Origin: Mrakia gelida | Lineage: Eukaryota; Basidiomycota; Tremellomycetes; Cystofilobasidiales; Mrakiaceae | DNA: 64,000 nucleotides | Reading direction: 5' to 3' | Assembly (NCBI GenBank): GCA_024345305.1 | Contig: BRON01000008.1 | Span: 1 to 64,000, forward strand | Translations under genes and position numbers: made by a program | Notes under the pieces: generated by a model | What the model saw: the letters and a program-made list of their open reading frames with translations, nothing else | The model's database searches: none | Told to the model about the DNA's origin: nothing | Shown: piece by piece, positions 10,450 to 21,618 of the stretch | Numbering within the stretch: position 1 is the stretch's first letter | Layout: each line of letters opens with the position of its first letter

Positions 10450-13130
10450 CTACGCGAGGGCACCCAAAGGATCCCAAGCGTCGAGGATGACAGGCTTCTT
10501 CTTGAGGACGTCGAGAAGGTCGGCGTCGGCGAGGTTCTTGTGGATGACGACTTGGTAGCAGTACCTGCGGGGCGAAGCGAAAGGACGAAGGAGGGGGGTC
10601 AGTCTCGTTCGCGTGCTCGCTCGACGCGACCGAGCAGAACGGACGGAACGATCTGCACCTCTCCCTCTCTTCGTCGAAGAAAGAGACTATTGGAGATGGG
10701 GGTAAAGAGGAACTCACTGCTCGAACCAAGCGTCGGTCATGACCATGAATCCCTTCTGACCAGCCGCGTCGCTCCAGCTGTTCTCGACTCTGTATCGGAT
10801 GGGCTTCCCCGTCTTGTCGTCGAGGTGAACGGCAGTGATAACCATGGCGTGGGTCATAGCGCTATCGCCGAGCTGTAGGGAGAGGAAAAGAAGGGAGGGA
10901 GGAGAGAGGAAGGTCAGTCGACGAGAGGCGACGCGGAACGAAGAGGTCTCGTCCTTCCAGAGACCGGAGCGAGCCCTATCTGGATGTACTGGGTCTGGGT
11001 CTCGAGGGTAGGACGGTGAAGAAGCGAAGTCAAACGCACCTGAAGTCTCTCAGCCTTGGTGAGAGTGAAATCGAGGTCAAGCGCAGCGCTGTAGTCGTAG
11101 ATGTCGAGATCCATCTCTCCTCCTCGGGAAGAGAACGCTCCGACATCGCAACCGAAGAATACGCTTCGACGTCGAATCCAAAAGACGAAAAGAAACGGAG
11201 TTTAGCTTCGAAGATCGAACTGCGAATCGAAACAGTCTCTTCGGAGGGGGTCTCGTTCTCTTCGAACTCACGCCTGGTTGTTGTTGATGGACTTGACGAC
11301 GGCGTCCTTCAGTCGGTCGATCGAAGCGTTGACGTAGAGAACCTGAGCGTCGCAGAACGAACGAAGAACGAAGAAAGAGTCAGAAAAGAGAGAGAGGGAG
11401 GGAGAGAGCGTGGATCGAGACGACGAAAGAGAAAGAGCGAGGGCTGACCTTTCGGCCGTTCCAGATGTTTCCGAGTCGATCCACTCCGTAGGTCTGGTTG
11501 TAAGGGTTTCGAGGGTCGTGGATGAGAGAGAAGGACTCGACGTAGGGGTAGGGACCGGCGTATTTCTGATCGGAACGAACGAGAGCGAGAGCGACGACGG
11601 TCAGATCGATTCGAGGGAACGAATGAACGAGAGAGAGAGCATGGGAAGGAGGGAGTAAACGAACCTTGGAGAACTCAAGAGGAGTCATCTCGAGCTTTCC
11701 GAACTTGCCATCCTTGTCGTAGAACTCGAAGAGGAACTTGACGTCGGGTTTGGGAGGGGTTCCGAGGGCGATGGCGAGGACCTTGGGAAGGAGGCGTCGA
11801 ACGCGAAAAAAGTCAGCGATCAGCGCCTCCAAACCGTCTCGAAGATAGGACGATAGCCGACTGACCTTGTAAACATGCTCCATGTTATCCTCCTTCTGCC
11901 TTCGGACCTCCTCCTTGGAAGCTCCCGAGGCGATCAGCTTTCGAAGACCGAGAGCCGATTGTCGAAGGTACGAGGTCAAGAGACCGTTGAGCTTGCCAGA
12001 GTTGGACGAGCTGTAGCTCTCGGGGTAGAGGGACTTGGGGATGAACCCGTACTTCTCAATCAAGCCAGCAGCCACTGAAGAAGAACGAAGATAAGACGAA
12101 GGGAGGATTCAGCGATGTTCAATCCAAAACGCGTCGACGACGTGGAGGGAACGAAGAGAGGGGAGAAGATTGAACGAACTGTCTTGCTGTCCTCCGTCGT
12201 TGATAGGAGCTTGAGAGAGGAAGGAGACGATTCGGGAGTCGACTGTGGAAGCGGGATACAAGAAGAGAAGCTGAGTTAGGGGGCGAGAAGAGGAAGGGAC
12301 TCGAGCGACGCCGAGGCAGAAGGAAAGGAAGAGAAGTGAAGGACGTACGAGGCTCGTCTGCGAGCTCGATCGAAGATTCAAGATAGAAGTTCGCCTTCTC
12401 AAGCTTGTCGTAGAAGAAGAGCTGTAACGAAGAAGCAGGTAGATCGTCAGGAAGTGCAGAAGCAACGGGAAACGAGCGACGCGAATCGGACGAACGTAAG
12501 ATTGAGAGAGTTCGAAGTCGTCCTTGAGCTTGAGACTCTTGCCAACGTTGAGTCTGCAGACGTTCAGCGTGGCGAAGAGCCAGCATCGACCAGACGACAT
12601 CTGGTTAGTAACGATCTATAAGCGAGGAGATGGAGGGAGGAACGAGCGGTCAGCGTGGGTCGTCGGGCGAGAGCGGACAAGGAAGAGCCTCACAGTCGAG
12701 TCATGAGCGAGAGTAGTGTTGTAGACGTGAGGATCCTTGATCTGGATTGACCTAGCGAGGAGAGCAGTGGGGATGTCGGTGTGGGAAAGGATGGTTTGAG
12801 CGAGGAGGTTCTTGGGATCTGAGGAAAGGAGAAGACCGAAGGAGGGGAGGGCAACAACGAGGTCAGCTTTCCCGTTCCTTCAAACCATCTCTCCTCCTTC
12901 TAGCGCCAGCCTTCTCAGCTCCCCCACTCTCCCATCACGTAGGACTGACCCTTATCGAAGTCCTCCTGCCACGAGTTGACCTTGGAAGGAAGGAGCTCGG
13001 CCGTAGGAGGAGGTCCAGAGTAAGAGGGGGGAGGAGAGGTCGAGGAGGAGACGACCGAGAGAGCTGCTGTCTTCTCCGTCAGGACGGCGAGGGAGTCGGA
13101 AGGCTCGACCTTGGATTGAGAGGATCCCAT
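10450..13130 (-). CDS. LAP3: Bleomycin hydrolase-type cysteine peptidase (C1B)
   Basis: A papain-fold aminopeptidase (bleomycin hydrolase/Lap3), normally a cytosolic homohexamer that trims peptides and inactivates homocysteine thiolactone and bleomycin. Start ATG 13130: [20 protein letters not shown], followed by a Ser/Pro linker. The active-site cysteine is in [20 protein letters not shown] (about 12600-12545), the catalytic histidine in [20 protein letters not shown] (about 10868-10810) and the asparagine in [12 protein letters not shown] (about 10795-10760), so the triad is complete. Other family blocks are [39 protein letters not shown] and YSAALDFDFT-like sequence. The protein ends [10 protein letters not shown], where the family normally ends in a self-processing tail that enters the active site. 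About ten introns interrupt it. The gene is divergent from the CDP-diacylglycerol synthase gene with a gap of about 680 bases. Confidence 0.94.
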
Positions 13131-13812
13131 AGTGGCTGTAAGAAGGGTGATAAAGAGAGGTTTGGTTTGAGGTTGGGGTGGGTGTTGGTGGCGAAGAGAG
13201 GGACGATAAGACGAGCGAGTCAAGCTTCAGCCCTGTGGTCGACCCGCGTGGTCTCCTGTCCTTCCCTCCTCTGTCGATGCAGCAACGGCCACTTCTCTCA
13301 TGGAGGGATTCGGAACAGGTGTATCCAATTTGGGTAGAAACGGGACGGCCACCATTTTCGGACTTTTTCAAGGAGAAAGAACGAGAAATGGGAAGGCGAA
13401 GGTGGTCGCGAGGGAGATGGTCGCGAAGGGGGAAGACGCGTCCGTCCTCCTGAACTTGAAGATGAATGCCTTCGTATCTCTTCAAGATGCATGAGAGCCT
13501 ATGCCTATGAGCTCGAAGCAGATGTCAAACGAGCTTCAAGCTGCTTTTCGAGGGCAAAGGAACCAGTTGAACTCGCGTCGCTCATCGAAGGATCTTCACC
13601 TCGGACGAGTGAGATTTGCGTGCCAGTCGGTTCAAAAGTTCTATCAGCTTGACGCACACCCTTTTTACGTCGGATTCAAAAAAAAACTTCTAGTCGGTAA
13701 GGAAAGCAAACCCAGGAAAAACGACGTCACGCTCGGACCCCTGCCTCGACTTTCTCGTCTCAAACGCCCACCCCCTTCCCCCTCCCTTCTTTTCTCTTCT
13801 TTCCTTTCCAGG
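13131..13812. promoter_or_regulatory. Divergent promoter region, LAP3-type / CDS1
   Basis: This 680-base gap separates two start codons facing away from each other. It holds no convincing gene. One GACGCGTC lies at about 13436. The sequence just before 13813 is a CT-rich leader (about 13770-13812), typical of 5' flanks in this window. Confidence 0.5.
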
Positions 13813-16800
13813 ATGGCCAGGAAATCTACCGCTGCTGCACCCGCCAAGGGCCGAGTCGCTGTTTCGCACGCTTCCATCTTCGACGGCCTCAAGATTGAAG
13901 GAGAGGACTCGTCGTCTGAGGAAGAACAAGAGGAGGAGGAGGAGGAGGAAGTCGTGGAGGTGAAGAAGGAAGTCAAGGAGGAGCCTTCCTTGCTAGACAG
14001 GATAGTCGCTACAGTAGACGAGGTCACAGGGTGAGTGCGCACTCTCTCTGGTCTCGATGTATACCCGCTGGAGGATAGGTGGACGCCGAGGAGGGGTGAT
14101 GGAAGGTGGAGAGACGAATGGGAGCTGGCGAGATGAACCTCCTTCCGGCTCATCCCACATGTCAAGCTCCCATCCCTCATCCTTCGTCCTTGGTGTTCTC
14201 TCACACGACGAGATCGGACCTCTTTATCCCTCTCTCAGTGGCTGTCGAGGCTTCCTCCTCTTTTCTGCACTTTCCGAGGCTTGACTGACCTCTGAACTCG
14301 CTTTCGTGTCTCTTTCTCCTCCTCTCCAGCTCCATCCCCTCCCTCCCTGCCGTCGTTCCTCAACTCACCGCTCGAGCCCAGAAGAAGCTCGACCGTCAAA
14401 ACCTTCATGCTGCCCAAGCCGCAGCTGCTCTGAAGGAATTCACCTCCTCCGCTCCCTCCTCCATCCTCCTCCCTCCTCATCACGCGGACCCTCCTCTCCC
14501 AGCACTCTCCGCCTCAACGCCTGAGGTCGAAGCTCTCGTCGAGATGGGCGTCGAGAACGACGGATCAGGACCCTCCGCTGGACAAGCCGGACCATCCACC
14601 ACCTCCCCTTCCACTCGAGCCGACGTCGTCCCAGCTTCTGCTCTCCCCTCAGCTCTCATAACCCCAAAGAGCCCCTCAGCTCCCCTCCCTCCTTCGAACG
14701 GAGCGTCGTCCAGTTCCAAAGTCAACGGATCAGGAGGTCTCCCTCACCCTTTCCACCCCTCCAACCTCCCCGAAGCCCTCCCTACTCTCACTCCTCCTTC
14801 GCCACTCCCTCAGAAGCGACACTCGCCCGAGGACTTCACTCCCAGCGAGGTCAAGGAGAAGAAGGCCGTCAGGTTCGAGAGCTCCGTCCAGGGAGGAGAG
14901 TCCGAGGAGGAGAAGGAGGCCAGGGAGAAGAAGACCAAGAAGAGGAGAGATGCTACCGAGAGGACTGTTAGCACGCTCGCTATGTTGGGAGGATTCTTCA
15001 GTGAGTCCTGACGCGGTTGGAGCATGTCAGAGGGAGGTCGAGGCGGAAGGAACCTCGTCCTCGCCGCTGGATTTTGAGGAGAGCTGACCTTCTCGGTTCT
15101 TTCGTGCTGCTGGAACGTAACAGCTCTTCTCTTCATGGGACACCCTTACATGATCGTCCTCGTCGAGATCTGTCAGACTCTCGTTTACAAGGAGGTCACC
15201 GCTCTCTTTGGATTCTCAGCTCGTTCGTTTCCTCCCTCCCTCCGCTCTTGTCCCCTTTTCGCTTCTCACTCCTGTCTGACCTCTTTCTCATATTCATCTT
15301 GACTACACAGGAGGCTCCAAGGACACCAAAGATGGATCCAAGGGAGATCGATGGTCTAAGACTTTGAACTGGTGAGCTCGACGTCTCCTTCCTTCCCTTT
15401 CTCTTTCCATCCGAAACGACCTCCCTCCAACTCGAACGAACGCTGACTTCATCATTTCTGGGCTTCTCTTTTCTCTCACAGGTACTTCTTTGCCGTCACC
15501 AACTACTTCCTTTACGGAGAATCGATCATCTACTACTTCAAGCACGTCGTCTTCGTCGACGCCTACTTCGCCATCTTCGCGAAGAACCATCGGTTCATCA
15601 GCTTCATGCTCTACGTTATCGGTGAGCCTCACTTCTTCAGTCCTCCTCCTTGTTTGCTACCTCCGTGCCGAGCTCCTCGCTGACTCCTCTGCCTTCTTCG
15701 TCCACTCGTCGCGACTCAGGTTTCGTCGGATTCGTCTCCAACCTCCAGAAGCAGTACCTCCCTCAGCAGTTCGCCCTCTTCTGCTGGGTTCACATGAGCC
15801 TGCTCGTCATCGTCGTTTCGAGCCACTTCATCGTCAACAACATCCTCGAGGTACGCTCTTTTTCGCTCTTCGTTGTTGACTCAAACGCGTTCGCGACTTC
15901 GAAGTGACGACTTTCTCCTCCTCGCCCCCACTTCTTCCAGGGAATGATCTGGTTCTTCTTCCCCGCTTGCCTGGTCGTCTGCAACGATGTTTGGGCCTAC
16001 ATCTGTGGTTCGTTCTGCCTTCCCTTCGTCGAAACGCGTCCGCGAATTCGAATCGCGAAGCTCACCACCACGTCCTGCTTCCCTTTGCGCGAATTCGCCA
16101 GGAATGACCTTTGGAAAGACTCCTCTCTTCAAGCTCAGTCCCAAGAAGACCGTTGAGGGATTCGTTGGAGGACTCTTCTGCACCTTGATCTTCGGAGTCC
16201 TCGTTCGTCCTCGTCCCGTCCTCATTCCTTTGCTCATTCTCGACGCGGGGCTGACTCTCCCCGTTCGCCTTTCGTTCGACTCAGTGGGGAACCTTCTGCA
16301 TGCGATACGACTACATGATCTGCCCCGTTCGAGATCTCGGAACCTCAGCTTGGTCGGGAGCCACCTGCGACCCCAACCCTGTCTTCATCTGGAGGAGCGT
16401 CTCGTTCCCTCCCATGCTCGTCGATTGGGTTAGCTCGACCGTGAGTGCCCTTCCCATTCATCGCTTCTCCGTCTTGAATGATCGCTCATCCTGCTTTTGT
16501 TTCTTGTTCTTCAGTTCGGATTCGTCCTTCCCTCGCTCTCGTACGCTCCCTTCCAGATCCACGCCGTCGTCATGGCCGCTTTCGCGTCGCTCTTCGCTCC
16601 CTTCGGAGGATTCTTTGCTTCCGGATTCAAGAGGGCCTTCAACATCAAGGACTTCGGACACTCCATCCCCGGACACGGAGGAATGACCGACAGGATGGAT
16701 TGCCAGTGAGTCGACTGTCTTTTTTCCTCGCTCCCGTCGAGCTCAACGACTGATCGTCTTTTCCTTCTTCCTCCCTCCTTCAGGTTCCTCATGGGACTGT

Positions 16801-17044
16801 TCTCCTACGTCTACTACTCCTCGCTCATCCGAGTCAGTCCTACATCTCCGTCCTTATCGAGACAAACGAACTCGACCTCGAGCTGACCTTTTTCCTCCCA
16901 TCCCTTCGTTCGTTCGCTCACCAGGTCAACACCGTCACTCCAGCCTCGGTCCTCCAGACCATCGCTTCGATGACCACCGAGCAGCAGGTCGAGATCCTCT
17001 CCAAGCTCTCGCTCTACGTCAACGGAAAGGGAATCACTTGGTAG
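13813..17044 (+). CDS. CDS1: CDP-diacylglycerol synthase
   Basis: Phosphatidate cytidylyltransferase makes CDP-diacylglycerol from phosphatidic acid and CTP in the endoplasmic reticulum membrane, feeding phosphatidylinositol and cardiolipin synthesis. The membrane part begins [21 protein letters not shown] and continues [31 protein letters not shown] and hydrophobic helices ([40 protein letters not shown]). The block [20 protein letters not shown] follows at about 16109-16168. The family signature is complete near the C-terminus: [17 protein letters not shown] (about 16656-16707). The stop is TAG 17042-17044 after VNGKGITW. The N-terminus (13813-15000) is a long disordered region with an acidic run at about residues 35-45 and a Pro/Ser-rich stretch. 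The first intron (about 14032-14329) is unusually long. The join from the extension to the first membrane helix is in phase, so I treat it as one protein. Confidence 0.94.
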
Positions 17045-17731
17045 GGAGGGAAAGGTCGAGAAGGAGGAGGGAAGGAGAGCAAGATCAGCGGTTCGTTTTT
17101 TTCAGGGTGAGCTCGTTCGTTTCCCTCCGCTCTTTTCTTCTCGTGTCTGGCAGAAGCTGACGAACCTTCTGGTTTCGTCGCTCGTCGGCTGTCTCAGATG
17201 ATCAGGATATTAGAATGAGCCTTCGTCCACACCCTCGAGAAGAAGAGGTTCGAGAGAAAGAGAGGGCGGTGGGACGAGCGTTCTCGACAGCCTCCGAAGC
17301 GCGTCACTCCGTCTTCGAGCTCGTCCTCCTTCCTTTCTTCCTCCCTCATAGCCCTGGAGATCGGCAGGAATCCAGCAGAGTCTCACTCACAGGTGAGCTA
17401 CCATCTTCGAGTCTCAGATGACCTCATCTCTATCTCGCTGTGACGCGTCCAGCAAAACACTAACCGGCGCGCAGAACACGTTTTGGCCCCCTCCTTTCTC
17501 TCCTTTCCCATCTCCCCCCCTTCACCTCCTGTTCTTTTTCGAGAACGAAATTGCCTCTAGAACGTCACCGGCTCGCATCGAATGACGAATGTAGAGGGAA
17601 GGAGGAGGATCAGCTGATCCCCATCATCAAAACTCGGCATCTCCCTCTCGTCTTCCCTCTTCTCTCCCAACCACCACTTCCTCCTTCCACTCTCCCCTCA
17701 ACCCAACCCACCTCAACTTTCAAGCTCAACC
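17045..17731. other. Intergenic, CDS1 to stress-type gene
   Basis: No gene is apparent. A consensus intron (gtgagctc at about 17105, gctgac at about 17157, tctcag at about 17197) lies just after the CDS1 stop and may be spliced in the 3' untranslated region or in a leader of the next gene. A GACGCGTC is present at about 17442. The last 200 bases are CT-rich. Confidence 0.4.
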
Positions 17732-18954
17732 ATGTCCGACTATAACAACAGGGATAACTCCGAGTGAGTTCAAGCTTGCTCTGCTGGCGATGGGATGGGG
17801 AAGAGACGAGCTCGATGCTGACCTTTGATCCTTCCTTCCCTCGGTCCCATCTCGTACCTTTCCTCCCTCAGGTCCTTCAACTCCAACTCCAACTCCGACT
17901 CCTACGGATCGTCTGGCCGACAGCAAGACTCCAACGAGTTTGGCTCCTCTGACTCGACCAACAACACCAGCTCTTTCGGCGGCGAGTCTGGTCGAGGAGG
18001 ACAGGGAGGATTCGGAGGAGATCGAGACAACAACAACTCGTCTTCCAACAACGAGTACTCTTCTTCGTGAGCTCGTTCTCCCATCCGTCATCCTGAGCGA
18101 AAGACACGAGGCTGACTGGTCTCAATCTTTTTGGGCTTTTTCTTGCAGGGGAGGAGCTGGAGGATTCGGAGGAAACAGCGAGGACTCTCGACCTTCTGGA
18201 AACCGAAACGACCTCGACTCTTCCGATAACTCTTCTTCTGGTTTCGGAGGACGAGATAACGATATCAGCGGAGTAAGCGGAGCTGGTGGACGGGGAGGCG
18301 ATGACTTCCAGTCCGGGTGAGTCCTTCGATCTCTCCTTTCGTCGTCGACATCGCGTCGCGCTCGAACCCAACGCTGATCACCCTTCCCTCCCTCCTCCCC
18401 TTCCTTCTCCCCTTCTCCAGAAACTCCACCGGAACTGGCTACAACACCAACTCTTCCAACTTCGGAACCTCCGACTCCAATTCTGGATCCGGAAACGTCC
18501 AGCCCGACACCTCTTCCTACGGAGGAGCCGCGAGGGTTAACGACGAGTCCACCTCTTCCTACGGACGAGACAGCAACAAGAGGGACGAGTCTTCCTCTTA
18601 CGGAAACGATTCTTCTGACGAGCCTAAAAAGCGTGACTTTAGCCTTCCTCCCTCCTGGCTTCGCTGGTCTTGCTCGACGCGTCGTCTCGTTTTCTTCTTC
18701 GAACGAACGCTGACCTTTCCCTCCCCTCCCTCCCTCCCCTCCGTTTCACCCTTCCTTCATCTTCCTCGTTTGTGTGCTCAGACGGCCTCGTCGAGAAGGT
18801 CAAGGACAAACTCCACGTTGGATCGTCCTCCAGGGGCAACGACAACGAGAACTCCAACTCGAACTCGTCGTACGGAAACAACAACAACTCGTCGTCCGAC
18901 TACTCCTCTTCCAACACCAACACCGGTGGACGAGACTCCACCTCTGATTACTAG
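17732..18954 (+). CDS. Asn/Ser/Gly-rich stress-type protein (DDR48-like composition)
   Basis: A hydrophilic, low-complexity protein, MSDYNNRDNSE followed by degenerate repeats of SYGSS, SSYGNDSS, SSFGG and GRGGQGGFGG over the whole length. Exons end at gtgagt at about 17764, 18067 and 18317. A further intron starts gtgact at about 18632 and ends at a cag at about 18780. The final exon opens GLVEKVKDKLHVGSSSR, the only non-repetitive segment and a short amphipathic helix, and ends SSSDYSSSNTNTGGRDSTSD before TAG 18952-18954. The SYGSS/Asn pattern resembles the yeast DDR48 stress protein and fungal desiccation or heat-shock hydrophilins. Resemblance is compositional, so orthology is not established. 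A structural, membrane-free, stress-induced role is plausible. Confidence 0.75.
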
Positions 18955-19628
18955 GCTTCTCCTCTCTACGCGCGTTCTGGTAGCTTAGGCCTCGTTTCGT
19001 AGCCTTTTTCACGACGATGGAATCACGACTCGACTCTCACTTGTGCCGGCTCTTCTGCTCGGTGAAACGGAAGCGGAGTGAGCGAGATTTGCTTCGAAGA
19101 CTTTCCGAGATGGCAAAAGCTTGAAATGGATTTGAAGAAGGAAAACGAGGTGAAAAGTTCTCGCTCCCTCCAATCTCCCTCTCCCAGAAAGACCAGAGCA
19201 GCGTCGTCGTCGCTCCCTTCGATTCGACGAGCCGACCTTTCTTTGCCCTCTCGACGTCGACCCTCCCTTCCCTCCCTCCCTTGCTCTCCATCCGAATCGC
19301 TTCCACGTCCACCAAGATCATCACGAGTGAGTGAAGATAGTCCCAGAAGTACATTCAAGTAGGAGGGCGGACGGGGGGGATGGACGGACGAGGAGAAGGA
19401 GGGATCCGAGCTCAACTCGCTGAAGCTGACCTTCGATGCTTTTGTTCCTCGATGAGAGCTCCCAGTCTGCCATTCAAGCTTCCAATCATCTCGAATACGC
19501 TACCTTCCATCGTCTGCAACTATGTGAGTTGACCTAGTGACGGCCCGAGCGAAGAGCTAGAAGATTTCGCGACAAGAAAGCTGACGTCCGACCTCGCCTT
19601 TCCCTTCCCTTCGTTCAGCGTCCTCGTT
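18955..19628. other. Intergenic and probable spliced leader of F-box gene
   Basis: No conserved frame is seen. The plus strand contains intron-like signals (gtgagcgag at about 19077; gtgagtga at about 19329; CTGAC at about 19427; cag at about 19460; gtgagttg at about 19511; a CTGAC and cttcag pair ending at about 19619). The F-box gene therefore probably has several non-coding 5' exons. Confidence 0.4.
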
Positions 19629-20670
19629 ATGCCTTCAGAACCTGGTCTCAGGTCATCGAAAACGACGTCAAAGGTCAGTTCGAGCCATCAGTCTCTTAGG
19701 CTTCATCTTGTGAACCCATATTTCTGTCTTCGTCTCCCTCTCAGGTCCCTCCTCGTCGTTGGCCATGGGACGTCCTCCTCCTCGTCTTCAAGGAGGCCGA
19801 TCCTTCAACCCTCGCCGTCCTTGGGAGAGTCTCGATGGACTTCTTGGCTTCGACGGCTCCCCTGCTGTATCGAGATGTGGAGTTGAGCTCGCTTGAGAGC
19901 TTGGAGTTGTTGTTTTGCGAGAGGGAGCAGGAGGAAGAGAAGGTGAGTTCGCTCCGCCTCCTCCTGTTCTCCGCTGTCACCTCCTGACTTTTCTTCTTTG
20001 TTCCCTTCTCTTTTCGAACACCCAGAACTCCTCTGCCATCTCTCGCATCAACCCTTACCTCTCCCTCGACCAAATTCGAACCCTCTTCCTCAACTTCACG
20101 GACGTCGAGCTCACTTCTGAACCCAAGATGTCGCCGTCCAGGATTCCCTACTCTCCCCTCCTTCTCGACCGAGTCCAGATCTCATACGGACACCTGCATG
20201 GATACACCTTGATTCAAGTCCTCTTCGATTCCCTCTTCGATCATCTCAACCCTCTCCAGTGCGCGTATCATCTCATCGGACGACCACCTACATTCACCCC
20301 TTGGGTCTGTCTCGGCTCGCCTTCTTCGGCCAGATGGACGAGGATACAGGACGTCGAGTTCAGCGGAGGGATTTTGTCCGAACCTTTCGGGCCAGGATAT
20401 CGTTTGCCAAGATTCCCAGCTCGTTCTCTTCTGCAGCGTCGAACAATTCGTCTTCACGTCGCGTCCCTCCTCTCCTCGAGCGGTCCGACCGTGAACAAGT
20501 TCATGCGTAGACTGGGGTTCGACAAGAGTTATCTGGGAGTCGATACGTTACAAGATGGCTCTTTGATTCTCGTCGTTGGATCGGAGGAGGAGAAGAAGGA
20601 AGTCGAAGCTGGGATCCAGGAGGTCGAGCCGGAGTGGAGATCTCGTTTCGCAGTGGAGATGGAGGTGTAG
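19629..20670 (+). CDS. F-box-like protein, copy 1
   Basis: Start ATG 19629 (MPSEPGLRSSKTTSK), an intron in phase 0, then PPRRWPWDVLLLVFKEADPS and TLAVLGRVSMDFLASTAPLL. This has the form of an F-box (LPWDVLLLIF...DPSTLA...VS..F...A.PLLYRDVEL), which usually binds Skp1 in SCF ubiquitin ligases. A coiled segment (SLESLELLFCEREQEEEK) ends at a second intron. The rest is a leucine-rich C-terminal region (ISRINPYLSLDQIRTLFLNF; RRTIRLHVASLL) of the kind that recognises substrates. The stop is TAG at 20668-20670. A near-identical F-box exon occurs in the gene at 42.5 kb; the C-terminal parts are clearly homologous but more diverged. It is convergent with the MYND gene at 21.6 kb. Confidence 0.8.
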
Positions 20671-21618
20671 ATGTGAGTCTCTCCAGCTACCTCCCTTCCT
20701 CCGATTCGGCTATACTTGAGCTGACGACCCGCGTGCTGTCCCTCGACGCTCAGCTTCTCCCTTCGCGACGCGTCTCGTCCCTCACTCCTTCGTCTTCGCC
20801 AAACAACCGATCCCGCCACACCTCCCACCTCCTAACCACTCCACCTCCCGCCCTAACAAGCCTCAGTTCGACATGCCCAACCCCATACTCATCCAACGGC
20901 TCGGCTCGGCTCGGCTCGTCCGTGAACCTCGTCGTCTTACGTCTCGCTCGAATGTGACTTCGCTCTCCAACCGTGGCTCCCCAGGCAAGTCTTCCTTCCC
21001 TCCTTTCCACCCTTCACCAACGCTCCCCGTATCTGACTCCATCTCGTGTCCTCCCGTCCAGGCTCTCGTCGTTCCCTCTCCCTCAAATGCAGGACGTCTC
21101 CTCGATCATCTGGACGGACGTTCTTTCACTTCGTCTCTTTACTCTCACGATCATACACGAACACCTAGTCTGTAGCTCCTTCATACAGTCTCTCTCGATA
21201 CACGAACCGAAACGTACGAGCTCAAAGGAAAGAGATAGAGCGAGAGGAAGGAAGACGCGCACGAAAGCGCCAGCCGCGACGAACGTGAAGCGGTGAAGCA
21301 GGGAGGCGAGCGAGGGCAGATGCGGAGTCAGGCAAGGACCATCTATAGAAGCTACGCTAAGTCTCAGACACACGACAAGACATATCTAACGGTACAACTA
21401 CGAAACGAGCGAGTTTCGAAAGCGACGCGTCGGTGCGAGCAGCTCCCTCAGCTCGTCCCCATCCTTCCCTCCTTCGAGGACAACACCTCCTCGTCACGAG
21501 GCTAGCCCATCTGAGCACAAGCCTACCCAAAGACCGATAAATGGTTGGAGAATCGCACGGGTCCCTCCTCTTCGCTCGAAACGAAACAGCGCCGCGACCG
21601 ATCCTTTCCATTATGTCC
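20671..21618. other. Convergent 3' flanks
   Basis: An intron-like segment starts two bases after the F-box stop (gtgagtctc at about 20673, gctgac at about 20720, gctcag at about 20752), suggesting a 3' untranslated intron. Further intron-like signals follow to about 21070. I see no protein-coding gene. GACGCGTC sites lie at about 20767 and 21424. Confidence 0.4.

Noticed and set aside
19037..19354. Minus-strand frame MYFWDYLHSLV... before F-box copy 1
   Set aside because: The sequence looks like leader exons and introns of the plus-strand gene; no splice or context support on the minus strand.
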